The translations under genes were made by a program, and so were the position numbers. Below the pieces are notes generated by a model. It was not told the DNA's origin. It did not search any database and was given only the letters and a program-made list of their open reading frames with translations. From NCBI GenBank assembly GCA_022496205.1, contig WTXD01000076.1:43890-107889 (forward strand): DNA of 64,000 nt, given 5' to 3'. The DNA is from Gloeopeniophorella convolvens (taxonomy: Eukaryota > Basidiomycota > Agaricomycetes > Russulales). Position 1 is the first letter of the stretch. Each line of letters starts with the position of its first letter. Below are positions 35,153-45,835 of the stretch, piece by piece.

Positions 35153-36599
35153 GGTCGTTGGTGGTGGTGTTGGAAAGAAGAAGGCGGAGCGCTACATGAG
35201 TAATTGCAGCAATTCTGTCACTCGAGGTCGAGAGCGTGCGCAATCATCTCGCCATAGGCTGCCCGTCATTATGTAATCGAGCCTCCCCGGCCCTCCCTTC
35301 ATTGTCATCGATTTCGTGAATCGCCGCTTTGTTAGAATGGCTTATACTACTGGAGGACGCCCTCCCCAACGTATCTCAGGTGGCAAGAATACGTATACAA
35401 GGCCATATTTGCATGCAACCTGACAGATACGTAATCGATGTGAGCGGCGTTCCCGGTAAACTCAAGGGGGTATCGAAATTGGAACCCCGGACCGGGGGTC
35501 CTTTTTTCTCGTAGCAGGGCTGGGCTGTGGACTAACTAAGTACGTAATCAGGAACATGTCCCGATTTGGAAATAGATAAGATAAGATAGGATCGGATCGT
35601 CCTGCTGCCACGCCCAAGTTGAAAACCTTCTCCTCAGATGTTAGATCCTCACACGCGCCCTCAATTTCACTTTGTTCGAGATCTCTTAGTACTCAGAGAT
35701 GTGCACGGTGCACATCTCCACCCCTTCTGGATATGACTGAGCTCAACACAACGGAGATGATACTACAGGTCCTTTTAGCGCTGTATAAACTCTGCTATTG
35801 TGTGAATTCGTACCCATTTTGTTTCACATTCATGGTGCGAACACTCGACAACGTCGTCTTCGGTTTGGAGAGCTTGTTCCCCGCAAAGACAGTGTGAAAG
35901 TTGATGAAGGTCGCGTGCTTTCCGCTTCCTACCACTACTGTGGCGGGAGCTCCAACTCTGCACAACACCAGTACGGTCAAAAGGAAGGTTGTTGAGACAA
36001 CCGGCAAGGTGTTCGCGCAGAGCAGAGTCTTGCGCCAACCAGCAACACAGGAGCAATCGCTAACTTGGCTACCTTTATGCAAGGCAGCAGCGACTGAGTC
36101 AAACTGTAGAAGAAGCTGGTCCTCAAGATTAGAACTGTAGTCTACTACAGAGAGGCTGTTGGCACTCTTACCTGGTCCTCAAGAGGAAAGTCTGAGGACC
36201 TAAGTGCGCAACTACATGGGTTTATATACTACTAGAGGAGCGCTTACTAAGCAACTCCGCAGCTGCTGACTGAGCGACTTGGTGCTGACTGATGCACCTT
36301 ACTCATGCTCACTAAGCCAGTTTCCCACACTACGTCATGCTCACTCAGCGATGACATCATGCGCAGCACAATCTAGACTACTGACGTCACCATGATGTCA
36401 TAACCCAAAGTCTATGGCCTCTAGGCCCTTCCAGCCCATTCTAACCCTAGTATCCCACGGGACGAGTCACAAGACGAGTCATGTGCCGTCATGTGCAGCT
36501 TACGTAAGCCTGCACCTAATGCAAAGGAAATAATTCCCGTGGAATATGTACTTTTAGCACTTCTTCGATTACTCAGCTAGCAGTGAGGGCTCAAGCCTG
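35153..36599. other. Gene-poor 5' flank of the mobile region
   Basis: AT-rich compared with the core block and no supported gene. It holds a GC-rich palindromic word CCCCGGACCGGGG at about 35487-35499. Just before it, a word at 35456-35475 recurs reverse-complemented with three changes at 45701-45720. Repeated TGACGTCA/TGATGTCA-type words occur at 36340-36400. Confidence 0.45.
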
Positions 36600-39500
36600 C
36601 TAGATGGTCCAGGAATCCTTCGAAAAGACGTGTCCGTGACAACTACGCGTTGGGGGTGCGTCAATTAGGGGTAGCACGGAAGGAACGGGGTCTTCAATTG
36701 CTGCTAGAGCAAGTCGATGGGCTGCTAAGTGATGAAGGGCGTCGTCCTCAGCTTGAAAGGGGGCTGTAAGAAACTCTGCTTCAGGAACTGAAGGCTCATC
36801 TGTTGATGGGTCAATTAGTCCTTGGTGCCGCACGTCGTGTCCATCTGCATGCAAATGAAAGCTGTTACCTGTTTCGCGTTGCAAGTCTTCAGCATCATCT
36901 TCCTCTGTATTTCCTCGTCCGGTCTCATCACCAGAACTTTCGCGGTCTTGTTCGGCATCGTTGTCAATGGAATTGCGGCCAGAAATAAGCCTGTGTAGCG
37001 AGCAAGTAACAAGGTTAGAATCTCATAGTAAATGCGTGGGTGACAAGTCACAACACTACTCACCTAGCCACGCTGTGTGTGCTATGCACCTCCGAAATGG
37101 TGATGGTTGCACCTACTTTCCGTTTGCGTGCTTCCGGCTGCTTAAGTCGATTCTTCCAGATGGCAGACAATTCTGTAACCTCAAAGTTCATCAGCGTCCA
37201 CATATGCTCATGCGGTCCAAGAGGGACGGATGGATGGAGTCGCATGAGGTGCGCGCAAAGGTTGTAGCGCCACACGGCGGGGGCATCAGCAGGACAGAGG
37301 GGGCAAGGCATTGGTACGTTGCTACAGGGTGAAGATGGTGAAGACTTTGCTGCGGTGGCATACAAAAACTTGATGAAGTTGAGGCACTTGCTTTTGGCGT
37401 GATCGATCTTCAGATTGCCTTGACAGCTTTTGCTCTTCTTAAGATAAATGCAGCATGTGGCATGTGAGCTGAGACAAAGCCCGCAAGGCTCCAGCGTGCG
37501 ATCTATCGAGGGATTGTGTAGAATATGGCCGCCTATGTGTTCCAGAACCCTCTGGCCCCCGAGTGAGGTGAAATCGACGTTGGCGGTGCAGTATGGGCAG
37601 CAAAATGCATTAGACTCCTGACATGCGCTCCCTCTACCTTCTACAACAAAGCATGCCCTCCCTAGGTAGAGGGTTAATAGATGATTTCTGTACAGTGCTG
37701 AAAATGATGTACCGGAGGCCTCGCGGTAAGGAAATTGATCACTTCCGACCTTCACAGTTGGAACGTTGCGCAAATGATTGTCCAGTATTCGGTCATGTAG
37801 CGATGATGCTAATGCAATTAGCACCGAGCTTTCAAATAGGAAGAGATGAGAGCCCGAAGGCCCAGGGACCAAAGTCGGGTTGATCGGTTGAATCAAGATG
37901 CCTGAGACAGTGAAACTCATTGGTGCGAGAGACGAGGAGGACCAGTCATGTTTGAGTGACGGGTCCTCTTCTACAGATGCCGGGAGAATTAATAAGACTT
38001 GATATGAAATCTGCACGGAGTTGTCGTGAAGCATAGAGATTGGAATCTCATCGAGTGGCCGTGAATTGAAGCGAATCATGTTAATCTCGCCAATGCAGAG
38101 AAAAAGGCGGCTCTCACAGCGAAGGAGCGATGCTATTGGGTCCATGATCATGATACATGGACCTTCGACAGTTCCAAATGCATCCTCGCCGCGATCGAGT
38201 GAGTGAGATGAGTATCTTGATTCCTGCTGAACGCGATGCAAGCGGTCGGTGGAGCCAGAGGTCTTGTCGTATTTGAAGCGTTGGGCCAACACTCGCGCCT
38301 TGCTGACAAGTGTGCCACCGCCAGTGTCAATTCGGTTAGAGGACTTTGTTTTGGACCTGTCTGCATCGCCCCAGGACATCTCGCTGGTAGCGTCTTCAAG
38401 CTCACAAAGACCCTCTCCAGCGGCGGTGAGACCAGCTGAACGGTCCTGCACACCGGACGCTTCTTGAGCAGGCGTGTTTGATGGCGGAGCCGTGGCATCC
38501 TCCTCGTCGCTCTCTTCACCTTCTGCACTCGAAAGAATCTTGACAAGGAGTGTACCCAGCGGCGCGAGAATGGATGTGCCAGGTGTACTGTCAACAAGGA
38601 GAAGCTGATCCCACACAGCTGGGAATGCGTCTTCAGCCGCTCGTCTGCCACGCTTCCAGCTTGTAGCGAGCGTTACGTCCTTCGGAATGAGATCCGCACG
38701 CCATGCTCGGGAACTGATGTGATCCGCGCCATGAATGGGCTGCGTGTCCTTGGTCAAAGTCGGAAGGTGGAGTCGGCGCGGTGCCTTATCTCACTCTGGA
38801 TGCTTTGCAAGTATATTGGCAACATCTGTGGTGCTGTTTACACGAAGTGCGAGCTGCAGAATATCGAGATTTGTATTGTTTCCGATCATGGTCCGCAGAA
38901 TTCCAAAGAGGGTTTCAAGGCGATCGGTCCCAAGCAATATGATGTAGAACGGTTCGTCAGGGAGGTCGACCTTGGCTTTGGCAACACAGAAGAACACATT
39001 CTTGATCATGATCATGATGTCGACATAGAGTGCTGTGGGAAGGAAGCGTGATTTTGCATCGCCAAAAGAGTACATTGCCAGTGCGAGGTGAGCAGCGCTG
39101 CTGAGGTGCGTGAGCTGTTCTGACAGGCTGAGATCCACACAGAGGTAAGGGAATACGAGGTTGAGGCAGAACGTTCCGAAGATACACAGCGCAGTATCAA
39201 CTTGTGCAAGCGTGGGGTTGTGCAGCGTCGCGAGGGTTGCCGGTAGTGACCAGATGTCACAGAGGAGGTGGTATGCAAGCTCAACATCTTGCTTGTCAGC
39301 TGGATTGAAGATGGAGGTGACGTGGGTTATCGAATGACCCGCCCCGAGAAGGCGCTGTCGAATGATTCCGGGAGTAAGCCAGGATCCAAAGACAAGAATG
39401 CCCTTGTCCCGGAGGAGTGCATTTCGAACACGCTTGAACGCGACATGCTTGAAGTCCTTGTCCGCTGTCACGTCATTGTCGCCAACGTGGAAATCCATCA

Positions 39501-42331
39501 GCCTGAGCGTGGAGAGCAGAGGGTAGATCGGGGACGAGGGCGAGAGAGCGAACTTGAAGGTCAGTTGTACAAGCGCCTTGCCATGCCTGGCCTCGCCATC
39601 AGAAGCGAGCGAAATGATCCGTGCACGCGTTAAAGAGGACTTGGAGTTAACAGCGTCAATTGTCGTCTGCAGAAGAGAAGCATGCTCTGCCGCGCTCTCT
39701 CGCTTGCAGCTACCGGAGAGAAGAACAGGGCGAGCGCTGTACATGCGGGACTCCATGCTTAGAAGACCTACGGCGCCCACAGTTGCCTGCACAAACACGC
39801 GTCAATGGCACTTTCTCCCACACAACTCATGACAAGACTCACCTCTGACGCAAGATGAATGCATCCGCGCCCCAATTCATCGAAAATCACATCCAGATCC
39901 TCCATGTTGGAAAACTCTAGGGAAGTGTCTTTTCCACATTCCCGGCAGATACCCAATAGCTTATTTGTTTTATCGTCCCACCTCGGTCGACGCTGATATG
40001 CCACTGCAGCGTACAGACCATGTTATGGACCGATTTCGCGATTCTACGACTGGACAGTATTGCCTAGCTAAGTCCTTCTTGTTCCGCTTAGTTCCGACCT
40101 CCCGGCCCTCAGTTCCGACTAAGTTACAGCTCTGGAGCCCTAGCACTTGTGGAACGCGACTCTGCGCAGTGTCCGAGTAGCTTACTAAAGCCTCCGGCTG
40201 GAGCGCGATCAGCAAGATGTGCCGCAGCGTACCAATACCTCGGTCGATCGCTCAGAAACCTCGGCCTAAGCCTCGGCATTGCAGCCCTGGCACAAGATGG
40301 CTGTTTCGACTTAGCAGTAGCATCGGTTCAGGACGGAACGCAGGATGAGTGGTTGAACGGAGTTACTATACCTTTCCGTGTGCGGCCTGCGGTTAGAAGG
40401 CTCGCCTTTGTATAAAACCCTCTCTCGACCTTAGGGCTCAATAAGAAACTCCCCCGGGTTGGGATAGTCCACTTCTCATTCTGCCTCCGGCCTAAGTTGG
40501 CCTTTCGTTGTATATCGTTTCGCTACTACTCGGCCGCCACTAAGCCGGATCGCTCACGCTCTCGGCCATCGCTCGGGCCGACTCAGTTGTACGTTGCGTA
40601 TTTGACCGTTCGCACTAACGGCCTTTAGTTGCGGCATTACGGAGATACTTCCGGCACACAGGCCGGCCTACTTCGATCTTGCACGCGTCGCTCTAGCAGT
40701 GGCGGCGCTGCTCATGCTTCCGGCTTACCGCGCGGCCGAAGCGTACGCATCGGTTAGCGCATTGCGGCGCACTCGGCACTTCCGGCCAGCGCCTCAGTCA
40801 ACGGTCTTCTAGCTAAGTACTTCCCCACGCACTTGCGGTACTCACCTCGGCATTGCGTTACGAACAGCCCTTGCGCCGGGCTTAGGGTATCAACGCTCAA
40901 CCGCAACTTCGTCCCACATCAAAACAGCATGCTGAACGGTGGGTCCTGGAGAAGCCTCGTTCAAGATATCTCGAATGGCATCGAAGGACGCCTCAACGTT
41001 ATGTGAAATCTCGGCGCGCGTGGGTATGGAGGGCGAGGCCAGAAGGACAGGTGCGTTGCTCATCCTTTTGCGTACAGTGACTGTTGATGGCGTGCCGAAG
41101 ATACGATGGGCGATATCAGCTAGTCGCGCACCCCCCAACCTATGCAACAACTGGGCCTGAAGATCGTCCTCTTCGTCAAATCCCTTCGGCTTGTACACAC
41201 CGGCCGCGGCACGCTTGATCAAGTCCAGCAGTGCATGAATCCCTATACGACGCTTGAAGGCCACCTGGAGCAGGCGGTCGATTCGTGGAATCTTCTTTGA
41301 TGAGATGGCGAGTAGAACTTGTTTTTGCATGTCAAGCGCTCCCTCGATGACAACAAGCTTGCGGACATCGTTCAAGCGGCGCATACGGTACCCGTCGATG
41401 ATGAGATTCTTCCGTCGCGCAATTTCGATGAGGCCGCCGATGCCATGGTACGCAAAATTTGAGCTTTCGGGTACACCGTTTCTGATGCGCTCTTTAATAC
41501 CAGACAAAATCGTGTTTTCTTCCAGGCTGTTGCATGCTGCACAACGGCCAGAGACTGTGGCCTTGCTATCACAGGCGCGCGCCCGCAATACCATCAACCC
41601 GTTCCTGGTCTCGTAATCCCACGGGAGGGTCCACAAGTTGTGCAACGCGAACGGGTAGGTCGAATGGGGTGAACAACCCTTGGGGAAGGTAAGAGGCATC
41701 CCCGCACATGGTGGTGGTGCTGAGCGTTGGGGTGACGGCGCCGAGCGATGAACCATCCCAAGGAAGGTGACATCTGGTTCACCATCCTCCAAGGCGGCCA
41801 CTCGCGCGCCGAGGATCTCTACTGTATTGCTGGCAACCGCGGGCGTCTCCTGTGTGCTCTCGACAATCCCAGCGCTGTGACCGTTGTGAGCATGCGATTC
41901 ACCAGTTCAAGGACGGGGTACGCACGCAATTTTGATGGCATCCATGATCCTATTGATTTTCCCCTCCAACAGGCAGCCGTCGATTCGGTACCGCAGCACG
42001 AAGTATCGAATATATGCTTGAATGGCACCCATTCCTAATGGCCTGCGCCTCACAATCGCTGCTATCGCTTCCAGCGTGGTGCCGTACCCGAGAAGAGGGC
42101 TAAGGCTGCCATCGAGAGCCTCCCACGCGTCCTCTGGTGTCAAGTCTCCTGGTGGCATTACGGCGAAGCGCGCCGTCTCGTCTTCAAGAGTGGCCTCAGG
42201 GATAGAAGGTGGGATGTTGGTGATTGCATTTTGAAGGTTGTCGAGCAGGCGCAGTGCGAGACGCTGCCCAGGATTCAATGCGTCCACCTCGGCCTCGAGC
42301 TCCGCGGTATCGGAAGGATGCGTCTCGTGCT
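36600..42331 (-). pseudogene. P-element/THAP9-like RNase H-fold transposase-derived gene, disrupted
   Basis: Read on the minus strand, exons at about 41920-42331, 40893-41820, 39843-39993, 37064-39786 and 36600-36990 belong to one gene. Features resembling a P-superfamily transposase are a first acidic site MWDEVAVER, a second LASDGEARHG, a DKDFKHVAFKRVRNALL box (compare D-x-x-H-x-x-K-x-x-RN), and GTDRLETLFGILRTM (compare QDPLExxFGxxR). The C-terminal part has zinc-finger-like CCPYCTANV and CPLCPADAPAVWRYNLCAHL. Two lesions are present: an 899 bp insertion at 39994-40892 splits VER from RPRWDDKTNK, and a TGA at 38791-38793 replaces what looks like Trp in AKHPE-W-DKAPRRL. No first exon was found upstream of 42331. 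The family is seen as multicopy in Agaricomycetes; the P-element link is my inference from motif spacing. Confidence 0.65.
39994..40892. mobile_element. 899 bp solo-LTR-like insertion with target-site duplication
   Basis: The insert begins TGATATGCC and ends GGGTATCA, that is TG...CA ends with a 5-base inverted repeat (TGATA/TATCA). The flanks are ACGC at 39990-39993 and again at 40893-40896; counted as ACGCT the duplication can be five bases. Removing the insert and one repeat restores an open frame ...AVER-RPRWDD... in the host gene, so the site is exact. The insert has no coding potential. It is rich in short CGG/CCGG-containing words (CTTCCGGC, ACTCGG, CTAAG). A solo LTR is the best fit; a short terminal-inverted-repeat element is the alternative. 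Confidence 0.75.
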
Positions 42332-43066
42332 CTGCAAAAACCTCCCCCTCTTATAACACCAAATAAGATCTTTTTTGTTCTCAATGAGTGATTATTGGAA
42401 ACTGGGCTTATTTTTTCCTTATCCATCTAAATTGCCACACTAGTCATAAGACCTGCATCTTATAAACATCTTTAAAAGAACCCTCAAAGATAAGGCACAC
42501 AATAAGGCATAAAAAGCCAATCAAAAGCCAATCACACTATGATGCAAAAGCAGTGAAAAGGGAACTAATATTCCAACATTATACTACTAATATTATACAC
42601 TATTAAGATAACTAACCCTAACCCTAACAACCCCTCACCTCAAAGACCCAACCCTAACCTTCAACCACAAGTCATCCAGCCAGGGATCAAGGAGCCTCCT
42701 GCTCAACAGAGTTAGCAATAGTACATGAAACAGTGAGGATACATACCTTATATCAACCAGAAAAGCAAGAGCTAAGGAGAGGCGAGGTAGCAACAGGCTA
42801 GCAAGATCTTGTACTAGTAAAGTTAGCAAAACCATGCAGGACGTGCTAAGCACTCACCCTATGCCCAGTTCCATCCTATACTGGCCTCCACTGCAGGTAG
42901 TGGGTTTGCAGGTACAGCGGGAGGGAAGGGAGGAGGAAAGAGGGGAGCGGGAATGCGGGAAGATGGGGGGAGGAGGAAAGAGTGAAGTGACGTGGCACGG
43001 TGCGTCGTGAAGCTTGAAGGTCGTACGACACCGGGTTCGGCCGGATAGTTCACACACACGTCACAC
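42332..43066. other. AT-rich gap with interstitial telomere-like repeats and a purine tract
   Basis: The 5' end of the broken transposase-like gene is lost here. At 42612-42628 the text is CTAACCCTAACCCTAAC, with a further single AACCCTAACC unit at 42650-42659. These are complement copies of the TTAGGG telomere unit used by most filamentous fungi. A G-rich purine tract lies at 42905-42985 (GGGAGGGAAGGGAGG and GGGGGGAGGAGG) and could form a quadruplex. No gene is supported. Confidence 0.55.
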
Positions 43067-44685
43067 GTGACGCATGACGCGTTCTTGCCGCGCGAGTCAA
43101 TGGCTCGACTTGTCGTTTCTCCAAAAACGGCTGAGTTGTTGTATCAAGGTGCGCCGCTATGCGCACTGTTCGCTGACATGTATACTGATCACAGCTCACT
43201 CGTACCTCCCACCGCACCTGCGCTTTGGCGACTGCCGAGGCATCCATGCCTGACAGTGCGCCCGCGTCGTCCTCTGAGCCCGCGTCGTTGCCCTCGTCTG
43301 GCTCATCGTCTTGCTCACCACCCGCAAGGTCGTCTGGCGCATCCTTATCCTGCTCGCCCCCCCCCCCCTCATTCCCCTCATCGTCCGCGTCGCCTGAAAA
43401 CGGCTTTGCGTCCGTCAGCGCGCCCGCAGGTGCCCTGCTCACCACTGTCGGCCCCGCGGCCGGCACTCTGTTGTGATTGCCCGGCGAACTGCGGCGAGTT
43501 CACCGTTGCCCGTCGTCGCCGTCGTCGCTCGGCGCCAGGTAAGTCTTTTTTTCTTGTCTCTATTAACTTCTCTGTTCTAGGTCGCGGCCCTTGCCACGCG
43601 CTGTCCCGTGCACTTGCTCTCGGTTTCCCGCGCCACGCCCATCTTCCGCTTCCACCGCCCATCCCACCACTACTTCCTGCATGGCACCCCCTGCCCTCTC
43701 TCGATCTCAGCTGCATTGGCCACAGCAGCTGTCTTGGCCCAAAAATCGGTGCGTGCCATCCCTGTCCGCATTCAATAGCACGCTGACCATGCCTCTGCAC
43801 CCACGCCGGCCCTTACCCCTGCCCGCTCCGTCCCCATCTGTCTCCACTCTCCCCTGCTCCCCCCGTGCTCCCGCTCTGCGCCCTCCCTGTGGCCTCCTGC
43901 GTGCTGGGGCATGTCCGACCTGTTGGAATAAGCAAGTCGCGCTCCGTTCCGAGCGCCGGACTTCCGCCGGCCCGACACCCCAGCTCCCTTCCCCGATCCC
44001 CCGACTCCATCATTATGCCTCGCCGACCCCTTTCCCATGCCCGTATCGCCTCAAGAATTTCAAGAACAATGTATCCGGCCTTATTCTATAACCCTAGTAT
44101 GTTTCCATAATCCGCGCTGTGCATCTTCATGCCTCGCGCTACGCTTCTTCCCCTAACCTCACAAATCCTGTACTTTACATGCTGTTCTCTATTGCGCGCG
44201 CTCCAAGATGTATAACATGTCTCCTATTACTGTACCAAGTCCCTATGTCTGTGTAGTATATATTGTATGGCTCGTATTGTCTTCTAATCTATCGTCGTTT
44301 CGCCTTCCCTTTGTGTGACTTGTGCTCGCTCGTCTGCCCTCTCTTCTCCCTCAAACTCGTCGTTCACCTTGTTGTGCCGGTGCGCGCCTCGTTCGGACCT
44401 CACGATTCTCACCACGACCAGCTGGCACGTCTGACACAGTGAGGTGCGCCTCGCGCACTAGCCGCCACATGGCTCACGTACTGACCACCACACCCACACT
44501 ACTGCCCACTCGGCTGACAAGCCAAAACGGCGAGCAGAATTGTAGCACGTGGCGTTTGCCACATGCCACAATGAGAACGCCCACACCATGCGACACGAAT
44601 GGGCGCGATCACGACCACTATGCCCTGGTGGCAGCACCCACGCCAGCAGCAACAACAACGCCGATAGCAGCAACAGCATTGATAG
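43067..44685 (+). other. C-rich low-complexity region with one convincing intron
   Basis: Frames here are Ser/Pro-rich and poorly protein-like. One element stands out: 43539-43580 has a canonical intron shape, donor GTAAGT, a long T tract, and acceptor TTCTAG. Upstream a 13-base C run (43347-43370 area) could hide an indel. A transcribed plus-strand gene is possible, but no protein can be named. The opposite strand has an acidic frame (43050-43466, GNEGGGGEQDKDAPDDLAGG) that is equally unproven. Confidence 0.25.
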
Positions 44686-45379
44686 TTACAGTGACGCACG
44701 GGTACGACAGATGATGGCAGGACCGGTGGGGACAGGATCGGCGGCGGCGGCACGTGCACGGAAACGGCGGCGGTGGCAGATATAAATTGTAGATTCACAT
44801 TGGGTATATACAATCTGAATACAAGACATTGGTAAGGAAGGTATATGCTGGGCAGAAGGCCCAGATAAGCTGGAAGCTGTAAGATGGCTGGAAGCAGGCC
44901 CAAATTTGGCTCCAAGATTGTGAAACCTTGTGCTAAGAAAGATAAGACCAGTAAGCATGATAAGCAAGGAGTAAGACGGGGGGTTTTTCATAGAGTGCAG
45001 GACGTCGGTGGTATCATAATGACTCGAGGCTGACGATATGATTGTAGCATGGGCAGTGACGGTGCTTGGAACTGCAGGGGCTTTGGACGCGCATTGGAAA
45101 AACGACGTTAGCCTGGGTTGCTGGGCCACAGAACCGGTACGTCGCAACCATTTCTCCTTCTGCTTCTGACATTTCTTGCTCTTCAGGTGTTGAATTCGGA
45201 AGTTGTTCACCCCGCCATTGCCTAGGGGCACCTTCGTCTTACACTCGGGACATATGATGCACCCATCGGCGTCAGGAGTGATATCCTGGCGACGTGTGAG
45301 CGTGTCTATGAGGGGTGTGGCCCGATTGAAGCTAATAGGAACGCACCGGAACATCTGCACTTGCACCTGTACCCTCCAT
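44686..45379 (-). CDS. Small protein with N-terminal zinc-finger-like motif
   Basis: The first exon is MEGTGASADVP (45379 down to about 45347). After a 60-base GT..AG intron the next exon reads DITPDADGCIICPECKTKVP, then GNGGVNNFRIQHLKSKKCQK. The C-x2-C-(about 19)-H-x4-C arrangement looks like the N-terminal zinc module of large multicopy basidiomycete proteins associated with mobile DNA. After TSFFQCASKAPA the sequence becomes unremarkable and ends ICRTRASL. It may be a truncated remnant of such a larger gene, or a short independent protein. It lies in the same disturbed region as the broken transposase-like gene. Confidence 0.45.
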
Positions 45380-45835
45380 CAGGCTGATTTCCGTGACGTG
45401 CAAGCAACCGCAGGTGCTACAGTGAATATGCCGGGTGTGCGCGAGCTGCGCGCGAGGGTCTGAACTCCAGCAGGGCAGAAAGGGGCATTGCACATGCCTC
45501 AGTGCACAATGATCGCATGTTTCAGTGTTTTATTGTACAAATAAGTAAATAACAGCTAAGGCAATGTTCCAATGTCAATTGCGAAGTGATCTGAGCCCTA
45601 AACTGCAAGAAATCGGACGACTTTGAGAGGGGTCCAAATTTCTGATAGCAGCGACCCGGACCGGACTAACTACCTAGCCCCCGGTGCCGGCTCGCCGGCC
45701 CGATACCCCCTTGGGTAAACTTGCACGCAACGAGGAGGATACTGTACATTGGGTATCTGCAATCAGTTTCGCGCGCAATCCACCAGGCGTATTCAACGCA
45801 TCGTACACTATTCTACCTGTGAAGCGGTGGTATGA
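45380..45835. other. Intergenic stretch with a GC-rich word shared with 35.4 kb
   Basis: No gene is seen. The word CGATACCCCCTTGGGTAAAC at 45701-45720 matches 17 of 20 bases, in reverse complement, at 35456-35475. GGGTCCAAATTT and CCCGGACCGG words nearby also have counterparts there. Confidence 0.4.

Noticed and set aside
39004..39018. GATCATGATCATGAT-type microsatellite
   Set aside because: Lies inside the transposase-like coding exon and is explained by its Met/Ile codons.
42905..42985. G-rich tract as a regulatory quadruplex
   Set aside because: Runs of G are present, but no gene uses this region as a promoter that I can support, so it is only noted inside the gap entry.
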